Assembly: GCF_000332995.1 (NCBI RefSeq)
Contig: NZ_BANS01000003.1
Coordinates: forward strand, 62,001 to 126,000
Direction: 5' to 3'
Length of the DNA stretch: 64,000 nucleotides
From: Gordonia amicalis NBRC 100051 = JCM 11271
GTDB taxonomy: Bacteria; Actinomycetota; Actinomycetes; Mycobacteriales; Mycobacteriaceae
The notes beneath the pieces are model-generated. The model saw only the letters and a list, made by a program, of their open reading frames with translations, had not been told where the DNA came from and did no database searches. Of the stretch, positions 44,233-54,049 are shown piece by piece; the first letter of the stretch is position 1; the number at the start of each line of letters is the position of its first letter. Both the position numbers and the translations under genes were made by a program.

Positions 44233-44481
44233 TGGTCTTTCCCTCCGCCGTGGAGATAGTAGCCAGAGGTCACCCGTGTGTCGGGCCGATTGCGCGACAC
44301 CGTCTCGGCCTGCCACCCGGCGGGGATGCTCATAGGGTGAGGGATGGCCCCGTCGTCGACGCCGCCCCCGGTGCGGTGCAGACCTTCGGGGTCCGCGCCC
44401 GGAGTGCGGCAGTATCGAAGAGGGACGGTTTGTCACAGCAGAGCCGACCGGCAGGCGCCACCGAGCAGGAGGACAGAGATC

Positions 44482-46281
44482 ATGTGCGGAATATGCGGCG
44501 AGATCCGTTTCGACGGCAGCGTGCCCGACGTCTCGACCGTCGATGCGATGACCTGCGAGATGGCGCGCCGCGGCCCCGACGGGAGCGGCGTCTTCGCGAA
44601 AGGGGCTGTCGCTCTCGGGCATCGGCGGCTGAAGATCATCGATCTGTCCGAGAAGGGCAGCCAGCCGATGATCGACCCGACGCTGGGGCTGGCACTCGTG
44701 TTCAACGGTTGCATCTACAACCACCACGAACTGCGGGCCGAACTCGAGGGAAAGGGGTACTCCTTCTTCTCCCACGCCGACAGCGAGGTGATCCTGAAGG
44801 CCTTCCACGCCTGGGGCCCTGACTGCGTGGACCATTTCATCGGCATGTTCGCGTTTGCGATCGTGAACACCGACACCGGCGTCGTCACCCTCGGCCGCGA
44901 CCGCCTCGGCATCAAGCCGCTGTACCTCGCCGACACGCCCGGACGACTCCGCTTCGCGTCGTCGGTGCAGGCCCTGCTCCGCGCCGGTGACGTCGACACC
45001 TCGATCGATCGTGTTGCGCTGCACCACTATTTCAGCTTTCACGCAGTGGTCCCGGCACCACACACCATCTACAACGGCATCCGCAAGCTGCCGCCCGCCA
45101 CGGTCATGACGGTCAACCCCGACGGGCGGCGCACCGAGCGGAAGTACTGGGAGCCGACCTTCGCGCCCCACCCCGACCGTGCCGACTGGGACGAGGAACG
45201 CTGGCATGCCGAACTACTGGACTCGCTGCGCACCTCGGTCAAGCGCCGCATGGTGGCCGACGTCCCGGTCGGCGTGCTCTTGTCCGGCGGTGTCGACTCG
45301 TCACTCGTGGTCGCCCTGCTCGCCGAGCAGGGCCAGACCGACCTGGCCACCTTCAGCATCGGATTCGATTCGGCGGCAGGAGAATCCGGCGACGAGTACG
45401 CCTACTCCGACCTGATCGCGGACACCTTCGGGACCGACCACCACAAGATCCACATCGGTACCGACCGGCTGCTGCCCGCGATCCCCGACACCATCGCGGC
45501 GATGGGTGAGCCGATGGTCAGTCACGACTGCGTGGCCTTCTATCTGTTGTCGCAGGAGGTCAGCAAGTCCATCAAGGTGGTCCAGTCCGGGCAGGGCGCG
45601 GACGAGATCCTCGGCGGGTACAGCTGGTATCCGCCGCTGCGCGGGGTGCCGCGGAAGGACACGACCCGCGCCTATGCGAACGTCTTCTTCGACCGTGACG
45701 ACTCCGACATCCGCAGCATCCTCGCCGACGAGTACCTCCTCGAGGCCGGCTACGATCCCAGTTTCGCCTTCGCACATGCACATCAGTCCGCACCGGGTGC
45801 CGACACCTCCGTCGACGCGGCGCTGCGCCTCGACACCACTGTCATGCTCGTCGACGATCCGGTGAAACGAGTCGACACGATGACGATGGCGTGGGGGCTC
45901 GAGGCGCGGGTGCCCTTCCTCGATCACGAGTTCGTCGAACTCGCCGCGACCTGTCCGGCGGAACTCAAACTCGCACACGGCGGCAAAGGTGTTCTCAAGG
46001 AGGCCAGCCGGGCGCTCCTCCCCTCGGCGGTGATCGACCGGACCAAGGGTTATTTCCCCGTGCCGGGCATCCGCCATCTGACCGGCGGAGTCCTCGACCT
46101 CGTCACCGACACCCTCCGCTCGCAGGCCGCGGTCGATCGCGGCCTCTATCGACCCGAGGCCCTCGAGAAGCTCTTCGGCGACCCCAACGGCATCCGCACC
46201 CGGCTCGACGGCAACGAGCTGTGGCAGGCCGCCCTCCTCGAGATGTGGCTCCAGACGATGGAAGCGAATTCCCGACGGTGA
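44482..46281 (+). CDS. asnO: N-acetylglutaminylglutamine-type amidotransferase (asparagine synthase family)
   Basis: A 599-residue class II glutamine amidotransferase. Cys2 of MCGICGEIRFDG is the N-terminal nucleophile. RRGPDGSG, HRRLKIIDLSEKGSQPM and VFNGCIYNHHELR form the glutaminase domain. LSGGVDSSLVVALL near residue 265 is the PP-loop ATP site of the synthase domain. The opening motif and length match the NAGGN amidotransferases, which make the osmolyte N-acetylglutaminylglutamine amide, better than AsnB. ATG at 44482 has AGGAGG 8 bases upstream. The partner synthetase Ngg is not in the window. Its stop overlaps the peptidase start. Confidence 0.8.
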   Translation: MCGICGEIRFDGSVPDVSTVDAMTCEMARRGPDGSGVFAKGAVALGHRRLKIIDLSEKGSQPMIDPTLGLALVFNGCIYNHHELRAELEGKGYSFFSHADSEVILKAFHAWGPDCVDHFIGMFAFAIVNTDTGVVTLGRDRLGIKPLYLADTPGRLRFASSVQALLRAGDVDTSIDRVALHHYFSFHAVVPAPHTIYNGIRKLPPATVMTVNPDGRRTERKYWEPTFAPHPDRADWDEERWHAELLDSLRTSVKRRMVADVPVGVLLSGGVDSSLVVALLAEQGQTDLATFSIGFDSAAGESGDEYAYSDLIADTFGTDHHKIHIGTDRLLPAIPDTIAAMGEPMVSHDCVAFYLLSQEVSKSIKVVQSGQGADEILGGYSWYPPLRGVPRKDTTRAYANVFFDRDDSDIRSILADEYLLEAGYDPSFAFAHAHQSAPGADTSVDAALRLDTTVMLVDDPVKRVDTMTMAWGLEARVPFLDHEFVELAATCPAELKLAHGGKGVLKEASRALLPSAVIDRTKGYFPVPGIRHLTGGVLDLVTDTLRSQAAVDRGLYRPEALEKLFGDPNGIRTRLDGNELWQAALLEMWLQTMEANSRR

Positions 46282-48191
46282 CCATCCTTCGTTTCGACGA
46301 CCGCGGTTGGAAGACATATGGCGCCTCGCTCTCCCCCGACGGGAGTGCGTTCGCCTATATCGTCGACGACGGCAACGGTTATCCCCGTGCGGCGCAACGA
46401 TCCCTGTCCCGTGACGGTGTCGGCGACCTGCGCTGGGTGAAGGTTCGGTCCACCGGCCCGGTCCGGAAGATCGTGCATTCCACCGACAGCCGGTGGTTGG
46501 CCGTCGAGATCGCCCCGAGTGGCGGTGAGCACCACCAGGTCTGGGTCGTCACCACTGACCCCGACGACGACACCGCGCACCGGATCGCGGCCACCCGCCC
46601 GGACGGCCGGTCCTACGGGACCGTCCGCCTCGTCGGCTGGGACACCGACTGGGTTCTGCTCACGGCGATCGACCACGACGGCACGACGCATGCGTTGCGC
46701 GTCCATCCCGGCACCCAGGCCACCCGCACCCTCGACCTGCGGGTCGGCAGCGAACTGATCGACTCCTGGAAGGGTGCGACGCTCGTCCGGGTCGGTCCGC
46801 GCGGCTATCACGACATGCTCCTGATCCGGCGCCACCCCGATTCGCCGGACGACGAGGTCACGATGACCCCGCTGCTCCCCCAGGACCCCGGCGCGGTCAC
46901 CGATCAGGGTTACGTGCTCGACCAGGGTTTCGACCATCCGTCGCTGGTCTTCGTCCCCGCTCCCAACGAACCGATCCGCGACCTCGACAGCGTCCAGGCG
47001 CTGGTGCGCAGCGACTTCGACGCGAAGTTCCCGCGACTCCTCGGCGTCGAGGTGAGCAAGTTCGGCGTGCGGTTCCGGGTGATGGCGCAACGCGTCGACA
47101 TCGGTCTCGACGAGTTCGCGGTCAGCCACGACCAGTCCACGGTCGCCCTCCTGTGGAATTTGAAGGGCCGCAGCGAGTTGCAGATCCTGACACTCCCCGA
47201 CCAGACGCTGCATCCACCGGTCGAGCTGCCCGGCGAGGTCGCGTCCGATCTCTCGATCAGCGCGGCGGGTTCGGTGGTGTCGGTGACCGTCTCGAGCCCA
47301 CAGCATTCCCCGCTCGTCCACCTGATCGACGTCGCGAACCGGACGGTGACACCCGTCCGCGACGACGTCGTCACCGGCGAGGGCCCCTCGAGCCTCCTCC
47401 GCCCCGAACTCGTGGAGTTCTTCGCGCGAGACGGCATGCCGCTCTCGGGTTTTCTCTATCGGTCCGCGAAGAAGAGCCGCGACGAGCGACCCGGCCCGAC
47501 CCTGCTCTACTTCCACGGCGGCCCCGAGGGCCAGACCCGACCGGACTACCAGTTCCTCTTCGGGCCCCTCGTCGACGCCGGGATCACAGTCTTCGCCCCC
47601 AACGTCCGCGGATCGTCGGGCTACGGACGCCTCTTCTCCCACGCCGACGACCGGTACGGCCGCTACGCGGGCATCGACGACGCCGCGGATTGCGCGGAAC
47701 TGCTGTGCCGGCTGGGTATCGCCGATCCGGACTCGGTGTACTGTTCGGGCCGCTCCTACGGCGGCTACCTGACACTCGCCTGCCTGACCTTCTACCCCGA
47801 CGTGTTCGCCGCCGGCATCGCCATCTGCGGCATGAGTGACCTCGAATCCTTCTTCCGCAACACCGAACCGTGGATCGCCGTCGCCGCGTACACCAAGTAC
47901 GGCCACCCCGAGTCAGACCGCGAGCTGCTCGCCGACCTCTCCCCCATCCACCGCATCGACGATGTGCGAGCGCCTCTGCTCGTGGTCCACGGCGCACACG
48001 ACACCAACGTCCCGGTCAGCGAGTCACAGCAGATCGTCGCCGAACTGCAGGCCCGCGGCGCGGTCGCCGAGATGTTGATGTTCGACGACGAGGGCCACGA
48101 GATCGTCAAGCGCAGCAACCAGCATCGGTTGACCGAGGCCGTCGCCGAGTGGATCGCGAAGTACCCGAGCCGCTCCGGAGTGATGCGGTGA
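46278..48191 (+). CDS. S9-family prolyl oligopeptidase / acylaminoacyl peptidase
   Basis: A 637-residue serine peptidase with an N-terminal beta-propeller-like part and a C-terminal alpha/beta hydrolase. The catalytic serine is in YCSGRSYGGYLTL near residue 497, the acid lies in VVHGAHDTNVPVSES and the histidine in DDEGHEIVKR. FYFHGGPEGQTRPDYQ-type residues (here YFHGGPEGQTRPDYQF) form the oxyanion region. The start GTG at 46278 overlaps the amidotransferase stop by four bases and its own stop overlaps the regulator start, so all three are coupled. It may hydrolyse the dipeptide osmolyte or its precursors; this is inferred. Confidence 0.85.
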   Translation: MTILRFDDRGWKTYGASLSPDGSAFAYIVDDGNGYPRAAQRSLSRDGVGDLRWVKVRSTGPVRKIVHSTDSRWLAVEIAPSGGEHHQVWVVTTDPDDDTAHRIAATRPDGRSYGTVRLVGWDTDWVLLTAIDHDGTTHALRVHPGTQATRTLDLRVGSELIDSWKGATLVRVGPRGYHDMLLIRRHPDSPDDEVTMTPLLPQDPGAVTDQGYVLDQGFDHPSLVFVPAPNEPIRDLDSVQALVRSDFDAKFPRLLGVEVSKFGVRFRVMAQRVDIGLDEFAVSHDQSTVALLWNLKGRSELQILTLPDQTLHPPVELPGEVASDLSISAAGSVVSVTVSSPQHSPLVHLIDVANRTVTPVRDDVVTGEGPSSLLRPELVEFFARDGMPLSGFLYRSAKKSRDERPGPTLLYFHGGPEGQTRPDYQFLFGPLVDAGITVFAPNVRGSSGYGRLFSHADDRYGRYAGIDDAADCAELLCRLGIADPDSVYCSGRSYGGYLTLACLTFYPDVFAAGIAICGMSDLESFFRNTEPWIAVAAYTKYGHPESDRELLADLSPIHRIDDVRAPLLVVHGAHDTNVPVSESQQIVAELQARGAVAEMLMFDDEGHEIVKRSNQHRLTEAVAEWIAKYPSRSGVMR

Positions 48192-48892
48192 CCCGGCGGA
48201 TGACCGCCCGGTTGCTCGCACAGCTCGCGGAGACCCGCACGGGCAACGAGCGCGCCAATGTCCTCGAGGAGTTCCGCCGGCTGATCCTGTCCGGTGGCGC
48301 GCCTCCCGGCACCCAGATCCCACCCGCCGAGATCGCCGACGTCTTCCAGGTCAGCCCGATACCGGTACGCGAGGCGCTGAAGACGCTCGTCGGCGAGGGT
48401 CTCGTGGTGCACCGGCCCCATGCCGGATACCGCGTGAGCCAACCGTCCACCGACGAGCTCCGCGAGATCTACTTCGTTCGTGGAACCCTCGAACAGGCCG
48501 CCCTCGCCCGATCGGTCGAACTCATCGACGAGACGTCGCTCCAGATCGCCCGGGACCGCCACGCCGAACTCCTCGTCGCGGTGAAGTTCAACGACGGCAA
48601 GGCATTTCATGACGTGTCCCGCGAGTTTCACCGCGCCCTCACCACGCCGTGCGCGATGCCGCGACTGCTCAACATGTTCGAGGCGACCTGGAACCTCACC
48701 GAACCCTTCCAGATGATGCGATCGGTACCGTCGGAGACACAGGCGGCACTCAACACCGATCACGAAGACCTGCTCGACGCCTTCGCCGCCCGCGACACCT
48801 CAGCGGTCCTCGAGGTCGCGCACCGGCATCATGGGCGACTCGAGAGCGCGATCATCGAGAACGCAGACCTCCTCGACGTCCGCCACGATTGA
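48188..48892 (+). CDS. GntR-family (FadR/FCD) transcriptional regulator
   Basis: A 234-residue regulator. The winged helix is PPGTQIPPAEIADVFQVSPIPVREALKTLVGEGLVVHRPHAGYRVS near residues 36-80. The C-terminal FCD domain holds the ligand/metal residues in FHDVSREFHRAL and HRHHGRLESAI. GTG at 48188 overlaps the upstream stop as GTGA; ATG at 48200 is an alternative. Upstream and downstream genes suggest control of peptide or nucleobase-related uptake; the effector is unknown. Confidence 0.88.
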   Translation: MTRRMTARLLAQLAETRTGNERANVLEEFRRLILSGGAPPGTQIPPAEIADVFQVSPIPVREALKTLVGEGLVVHRPHAGYRVSQPSTDELREIYFVRGTLEQAALARSVELIDETSLQIARDRHAELLVAVKFNDGKAFHDVSREFHRALTTPCAMPRLLNMFEATWNLTEPFQMMRSVPSETQAALNTDHEDLLDAFAARDTSAVLEVAHRHHGRLESAIIENADLLDVRHD

Positions 48893-49032
48893 CACGCCCG
48901 GCCCCGCTGCTCACCGGTCGGAATATATCTACGCGTTCATCGGCCGGTAACAAACCGTTCCTATTTTTGTCGCATCAGCATTTCCGCACCTGAGAGCGGT
49001 TTTCCGCGCTGAGAGACACACCGGGAGAACAC

Positions 49033-50661
49033 ATGTCCACACCGACCCCTGCCGAGGCGGCACAGTCGCATCACGGCGCCGCGGGCGAGAGCGTCATCAA
49101 AGCCGGCTACGACGAGCGGCTCACCAACACTGATCTCGCGCCACTGAAAGAACAGAAGTGGACCTGGTACAACATCTTCGCGTTCTGGATGTCCGACGTG
49201 CACAGCGACGGCGGTTACGTCTTCGCCGGCAGCCTGTTCGCACTGGGTATCGCCGCCTGGCAGGTCCTCGTCGCCCTCCTGGTGGGCATCGTGGCCGTCA
49301 ATCTCCTGTGCAACCTCGTCGCCAAGCCGTCGCAGATCGCGGGCGTTCCGTATCCGGTGACGACGCGAGTGTCCTTCGGCGTCAAGGGCGCCAACATCCC
49401 GGCGATCATCCGCGGCGCGATAGCGGTCGTCTGGTACGGCATCCAGACCTACCTCGCCTCGGTCGCGTTCGGTCTGCTGGCATTGAAGTTCTGGCCGGGC
49501 CTCGAACCGTGGGGTGACGTCGACCAGCACGGTTTCCTGGGGCTGTCGGTCCTCGGCTGGGCCGGTTTCCTCCTGATGTGGGTCCTGCAGGCGTTCGTGT
49601 TCTGGAACGGCATGGACACCATCCGCAAGTTCATCGACTTCTGCGGGCCGGCGGTTTATGTGGTGATGATCGTGCTCGCCGGCTACCTGATCGTGAAGGC
49701 CGGCTGGGACAACGTGAGCCTCGATCTCTCGGTGGGTGAAGGTCTGTCCGGCTGGTCGTCGACCACCATGATGTTCAGTGCGTTCGCACTGGTGGTCTCC
49801 TACTTCTCCGGCCCGATGCTCAACTTCGGCGACTTCTCGCGCTACGGAAGGAGTTTCGGCGAGGTCAAGAAGGGCAACTTCTGGGGCCTGCCGGTCAACT
49901 TCCTGTTCTTCTCGCTGCTCGTCGTGTGCACCGTCTCGGCGGCGGTGACGGTCATCGGCAAGGATGCGGACGGCAACATCATCACCGATCCGGTGCACAT
50001 CGTGGACAAGATCGACAACACCACCGCCGCGGTGCTCGGTGTCCTGACCTTCGCCATCGCCACGATCGGCATCAACATCGTCGCGAACTTCGTATCCCCC
50101 GCCTTCGACTTCTCGAATGTGGCCCCCACCAAGATCAGTTGGCGCACCGGCGGCATGATCGCGGCCGTCGGCTCGGTCCTGATCACCCCGTGGAACCTCT
50201 TCAACAATCCGACCGCGATCCACTACACGATGGACACGCTCGGCGCGGTGATCGGTCCGCTGTTCGGCATCCTGATCGCCGATTTCTACCTGGTCAAGAA
50301 GCAGAAGATCGTCGTCGACGACCTGTTCACCATGAAGCCCGAAGGCACCTACTGGTACCGCAACGGCTGGAATCCGGTGGCGGTGGCCTCGACCGTCATC
50401 GCCTCCATCCTGCCGATCTGCGTCGTCATCTTCGGCACCGCCTACCAGGCCAGCTTCACCTGGTTCATCGGCGCCGGACTCGGCCTGGCGGTCTACACGC
50501 TGGGCATGAAATTCGTTCCCGCGCATCTGATCCACGGGTCGGTGCCCACGGCACACATCACCACCGACATCGCGGTCGACGCCGCGGGTGAACCCGTCGT
50601 CGACCCGACGCCGGAGCCGGCGGTCACCGAGGCCACCGCCGAGGAGACCACCACCAGCTGA
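49033..50661 (+). CDS. NCS1-family nucleobase/cation symporter
   Basis: A 542-residue permease with about twelve membrane segments, of the cytosine, uracil, allantoin and thiamine transporter family. Typical stretches are NIFAFWMSDVHSDGGYVFAGSLFALGI, YPVTTRVSFGVKGANIPAIIRGAIAVVWYGIQTY and MLNFGDFSRYGRS. The C-terminal 30 residues are an acidic, Thr/Glu-rich tail. The GntR gene lies 140 bases upstream, and the gap is AT-rich, so it is probably the regulator's target. ATG at 49033 follows GGGAGAAC. Confidence 0.88.
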   Translation: MSTPTPAEAAQSHHGAAGESVIKAGYDERLTNTDLAPLKEQKWTWYNIFAFWMSDVHSDGGYVFAGSLFALGIAAWQVLVALLVGIVAVNLLCNLVAKPSQIAGVPYPVTTRVSFGVKGANIPAIIRGAIAVVWYGIQTYLASVAFGLLALKFWPGLEPWGDVDQHGFLGLSVLGWAGFLLMWVLQAFVFWNGMDTIRKFIDFCGPAVYVVMIVLAGYLIVKAGWDNVSLDLSVGEGLSGWSSTTMMFSAFALVVSYFSGPMLNFGDFSRYGRSFGEVKKGNFWGLPVNFLFFSLLVVCTVSAAVTVIGKDADGNIITDPVHIVDKIDNTTAAVLGVLTFAIATIGINIVANFVSPAFDFSNVAPTKISWRTGGMIAAVGSVLITPWNLFNNPTAIHYTMDTLGAVIGPLFGILIADFYLVKKQKIVVDDLFTMKPEGTYWYRNGWNPVAVASTVIASILPICVVIFGTAYQASFTWFIGAGLGLAVYTLGMKFVPAHLIHGSVPTAHITTDIAVDAAGEPVVDPTPEPAVTEATAEETTTS

Positions 50662-50686
50662 TCCGTGGGGCGCCGCGGTCTCGGGA

Positions 50687-51550
50687 TCACGAGACCTGAC
50701 CGAGCCCGCGCTCCGCGATCGACTCCAGGACACCCATCGGCGCCTCGTACGGTTCGGTGTCACGGGGCCAGTGCACGATGACGTCGGTGAATCCCAGTTC
50801 GGTTGCCCGCCCGACCATGTCGTCGAACAGACCGACGCTCTCGAGCGCATTGCGCGGAGACGCGTCGAGACTGAGGTACCGGTCGATCCGACGACCGGGG
50901 TACCGGCTCAGCTCCTCATCGAGGATGTCGACGGTTCGTCCGACCGCCGCGAACCAGTCGTCCAGCGTTTCCGCCGCTTGGCCGGTGGTCACCCAGGCCT
51001 CACCGTGGCGGGCCGCGAACCGCGCCGAGCGGGGTCCGTTGCCGGCGAGGAGAAACGGGACCCGGTCGCGTACGGGTCCACGCCCCAGCCGCATGTTCCG
51101 CGCCCGGTAGTACTCGCCGTCGGCGTCGACGTGGTCCTCGCGCAGGGTCCGGTCGAGGAGGCCGACGAACTCCTGGAATCGATCGACGCGCTGCCGGGCG
51201 GTCAGCTCGGGCTGCCCGAGCACGACGTCGTCCGGTGTGCCACCGGCGCCCAGCCCCAGCAGAAAGCGACCGTCCGAGATGTCGACGAGGGTCTCTACTT
51301 CACGCGAAAACGACACCGGGTGACGGAAATTGGGCGAGACCACGAACGCGCCGAGTTGGATGGCGCTGGTCACCGCGGCGGCTGCCGACAGCAGTGGCAC
51401 ACACCCCGACCAGCGCGAGTCCGGCAGACGACCCCAGACGAGGTGATCGTAGGTCCAGGCGTGATCGAAACCCATCTCCTCGGCCAGAATCCACCGCGGA
51501 CGGGACTGTTCCCAGGTCAGGTCGGGCAGTATGCAGATGCCGTGGCGCAC
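50687..51550 (-). CDS. LLM-class (luciferase-like) F420-dependent oxidoreductase
   Basis: A 287-residue bacterial-luciferase-like TIM barrel. It has RWILAEEMGFDHAWTYDHLVW, GAFVVSPNFRHPVSFSREVETLVDISDGRFLLGLGAGG and PFLLAGNGPRSARFAARHGEAWVTTG, motifs usual in actinobacterial F420-dependent members. GTG at 51550 with GAGG just upstream is chosen, since the longer frame runs into the neighbouring gene. Substrate unknown. It is the last minus-strand gene after mftG. Confidence 0.85.
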   Translation of the reverse strand: MRHGICILPDLTWEQSRPRWILAEEMGFDHAWTYDHLVWGRLPDSRWSGCVPLLSAAAAVTSAIQLGAFVVSPNFRHPVSFSREVETLVDISDGRFLLGLGAGGTPDDVVLGQPELTARQRVDRFQEFVGLLDRTLREDHVDADGEYYRARNMRLGRGPVRDRVPFLLAGNGPRSARFAARHGEAWVTTGQAAETLDDWFAAVGRTVDILDEELSRYPGRRIDRYLSLDASPRNALESVGLFDDMVGRATELGFTDVIVHWPRDTEPYEAPMGVLESIAERGLGQVS

Positions 51551-51591
51551 GCCTCGAACTCTACTGCGTCGTCCCGGTTCCCCCGGCCGGC

Positions 51592-52272
51592 TCAGCGATG
51601 CCTGGCCCCGGGCAGCACGACCGCCGACGCCACGAAGAAGCAGAGCGCGCCGACGAAGGTCCCGGCGGTGGCGGCGACGGCGTCGGCGGTGACACCGTCC
51701 TCGGTGACGAAAGCGCCCACCGCGGACACCCCGAACGCCACGCATCCCACCCAGTTCACCAGCACCGACCACCAGTCCCGGTCCCGAAGGTCGAGGCCAC
51801 TGCCCGACGATCGCGAATACGCGACGAAGGCGACCGCGCCGCTGATGAGAAAGGCGATCGAGCCGCCGGCATCGGGCGACCACACCAGGTGGCGCTCACC
51901 GGCGACCGTCTGGGCGAACAACGCACTCGTCGTGGAGATGTTGAACAGGATGGTACCGACGGACTGGGTTGCGGCACTCAGCCATTCGGCCCGGATGGCC
52001 GATCCCGGCAGCGACGTCTCCAGCTCAGCGGGCGGGCCGCTACGCACCAACTGGATGAAGCCGGCCCCGGTGAAGAACCACGCGCCGACGAAGTAACACA
52101 GATTGACGACGTCGGCACCGGCGAGCTGCCCGAATCCGGGTGCCGATCCCAGGGCGAACAGCGCGGAACCGACCATGAAACCCCAGCACTGCTTCGGCAG
52201 GGTGGGTGCGAACGCCGCGGCGGGCCAGACACGACGCCGCGCGGTCGCCACCGACGCATCACGCCGTGACAT
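51592..52272 (-). CDS. Hypothetical membrane protein (six to seven segments)
   Basis: A 226-residue protein with hydrophobic segments such as WGFMVGSALFALGS, VNLCYFVGAWFFTGAGFI, SIAFLISGAVAFVAY and TFVGALCFFVASAVVL. CGxxDWW-like residues (RDRDWWSVLVNWVGCVAF) stand out. No known family. ATG at 52272 overlaps the end of the oxidoreductase gene by 14 bases; a later start is possible. Same strand and close spacing suggest co-transcription. Confidence 0.7.
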   Translation of the reverse strand: MSRRDASVATARRRVWPAAAFAPTLPKQCWGFMVGSALFALGSAPGFGQLAGADVVNLCYFVGAWFFTGAGFIQLVRSGPPAELETSLPGSAIRAEWLSAATQSVGTILFNISTTSALFAQTVAGERHLVWSPDAGGSIAFLISGAVAFVAYSRSSGSGLDLRDRDWWSVLVNWVGCVAFGVSAVGAFVTEDGVTADAVAATAGTFVGALCFFVASAVVLPGARHR

Positions 52273-52690
52273 CGAGGACCGCGATGACCTTGCTCGGTTC
52301 GATCCACACGCCCAGTTCGCCCGGGACGCCGTTGCGCGCACCGAACTCCTCGGCCCGGTCGGCACCCATGTACCGCGCCCCGCACATCGTGGCGATCCGA
52401 CGCACCTCGTCGAGATCCTCGGTCACCACCGCCCGCCCCTGCACCTGGACGAACCCGTACGGGGGCTCCGGCAGGTCCACCGACATCACGGCACGCGGAT
52501 CACGCAGAAGCGCACGACCTTTCGCAGTCGTGGCACCGGTGTTGAAAGCGAGGCGGTCACCGTCGACGACGAACCACACCGGGATGACGAGGGGCCGCCC
52601 GTCGGCTGCGAGGTAGCCCAGGTGCCCGGTCTTGGTTCCGGACGCGAGGAATTCACGGACGGTCGGATCGGACAGCGAGGTGGCAGACAT
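52259..52690 (-). CDS. PPOX-class F420-dependent oxidoreductase
   Basis: A 143-residue split-beta-barrel flavin/deazaflavin enzyme. It has HLGYLAADGRPLVIPVWFVVDGDRLAFNTG, KGRALLRDPRAVMSVDLPEPPYGFVQVQGRA and a C-terminal PSKVIAVLDV, all typical of the Rv1155-like F420 group. It lies 9 bases after mftG. F420 and mycofactocin often occur in the same actinobacteria; a common pathway here is a hypothesis. Confidence 0.85.
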   Translation of the reverse strand: MSATSLSDPTVREFLASGTKTGHLGYLAADGRPLVIPVWFVVDGDRLAFNTGATTAKGRALLRDPRAVMSVDLPEPPYGFVQVQGRAVVTEDLDEVRRIATMCGARYMGADRAEEFGARNGVPGELGVWIEPSKVIAVLDVTA

Positions 52691-52699
52691 GCATCCACC

Positions 52700-54049
52700 C
52701 TAGATCCGTGAGGCTATGTGCACCGCCATCATCATGATCGTGGCATGCGGACCGCTGCGGCCCCCGGTTGGCAGGATCGACCCGTCGACGATGCGCAACC
52801 CCTCGGCCCCGTACACGGCGCCGAGAGCGTCGGTCCGCACACCCATCGGCATGGTGCCCCACGCATGCTGGGAGAACCCGGGCACCGCGGCCACCGAGAC
52901 GCTGTCCGGCACGACGATGCCGGCGAAGTCTGGCGAACGCAGCATCTCCACGACGCGGTCGGCACCCGCACGCATCGATGCGCTGGCCTCGGGCGAAGGT
53001 TCGCCGAACTCAAGGCGGACCCGTTCACCGTCGGCGACGAGCTTCACCGGCGACCGGCGCATCGCGGTCACCTCGACCATCGGCCCACTGGGCGGCACGC
53101 CCTCGATGTAGACCGCGAAATCATCTCGATAACAACGGATCTCGAGTCCATCGTCGGTGTGGAGCACGGTCGGCAGCACCATGCCGGGTTCGGCCGGATC
53201 CATCCGCCGATAAGAGACGGCCAACCCGCGATGCTCACCGGCCTCCAGAAACCCCGCCCCACCGAGCACCTCGAGATCCGAACCGAGCAGGAGCCGCGCG
53301 GTGCCCAGGGTGCCGGCGGCGAGTACCACCTCACCGGCGCTCACGGCGAACCGGTCGGTCGCGACACCGGTGACGCGCCGCCCGTCGGAGACCTCGAGCC
53401 GCCGGACCTCACAGTCGGCCACGACACGGAGATTCGGCCGGCGAAGGGCCGGCTCGAGATAGGCCTCGGCCGCGGTCCGGCGCAGCATCCCGGACCGATT
53501 GCCGAGCACCCGGTTCACGCCGATGACCGGCCACCGGACACCGAGCGGCCGAGTCACCTCCCACGACGACCAGTACCGCTCGAAAGCCGTTCCGGCATCG
53601 CCGAGTTCGTCGTCGGACACCGGAGAGACGCTCATCGTACCGCCGCTTCCGTCCAGCTCGGAGTAGGCGGCGTCGATCGCTTCGAGGTCCCAGCCTTCCG
53701 GCCAGTCCGCGAAGTCGTCCTGGTGCCAGCGGAGGAAGTAGCCGCCGTTGACCACCGAGGAACCACCGACCGCACATCCCCGCGCCGCGGTCAGACCGTC
53801 GAGATCGGTGGCGTGCCGGACCGCGTAGGGCGCGTGGTCGCCGATCGGGAGCCGCCGGAGGTCCCGGTCTTCCGGTCCCGGCCACCGCCCGGGTCCCCGC
53901 TCGAGCAGCACGACGTCGCGCCCGGATTCCCTCGACAGCTTCTCCGCGAGGACGCATCCGGCACTCCCGGCACCGACGATGACGACATCTGCGGTCAGAC
54001 GACCATTGTCGGCCGGCTTCGGCGCGGGATGGCGGGATCGACGGGTCAT
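52700..54049 (-). CDS. mftG: GMC-family oxidoreductase MftG
   Basis: A 449-residue flavoprotein. VVIVGAGSAGCVLAEKLSRE near residue 20 is the FAD site. GCAVGGSSVVNGGYFLRWH and VSAGEVVLAAGTLGTARLLLGSD are GMC signatures, and SQHAWGTMPMG...GLRIVDGSILP is the C-terminal active-site region. In mycobacteria MftG re-oxidises mycofactocinol and links it to respiration. ATG at 54049 overlaps the mftF stop as ATGA, in the normal mftF-mftG order. Confidence 0.9.
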   Translation of the reverse strand: MTRRSRHPAPKPADNGRLTADVVIVGAGSAGCVLAEKLSRESGRDVVLLERGPGRWPGPEDRDLRRLPIGDHAPYAVRHATDLDGLTAARGCAVGGSSVVNGGYFLRWHQDDFADWPEGWDLEAIDAAYSELDGSGGTMSVSPVSDDELGDAGTAFERYWSSWEVTRPLGVRWPVIGVNRVLGNRSGMLRRTAAEAYLEPALRRPNLRVVADCEVRRLEVSDGRRVTGVATDRFAVSAGEVVLAAGTLGTARLLLGSDLEVLGGAGFLEAGEHRGLAVSYRRMDPAEPGMVLPTVLHTDDGLEIRCYRDDFAVYIEGVPPSGPMVEVTAMRRSPVKLVADGERVRLEFGEPSPEASASMRAGADRVVEMLRSPDFAGIVVPDSVSVAAVPGFSQHAWGTMPMGVRTDALGAVYGAEGLRIVDGSILPTGGRSGPHATIMMMAVHIASRI

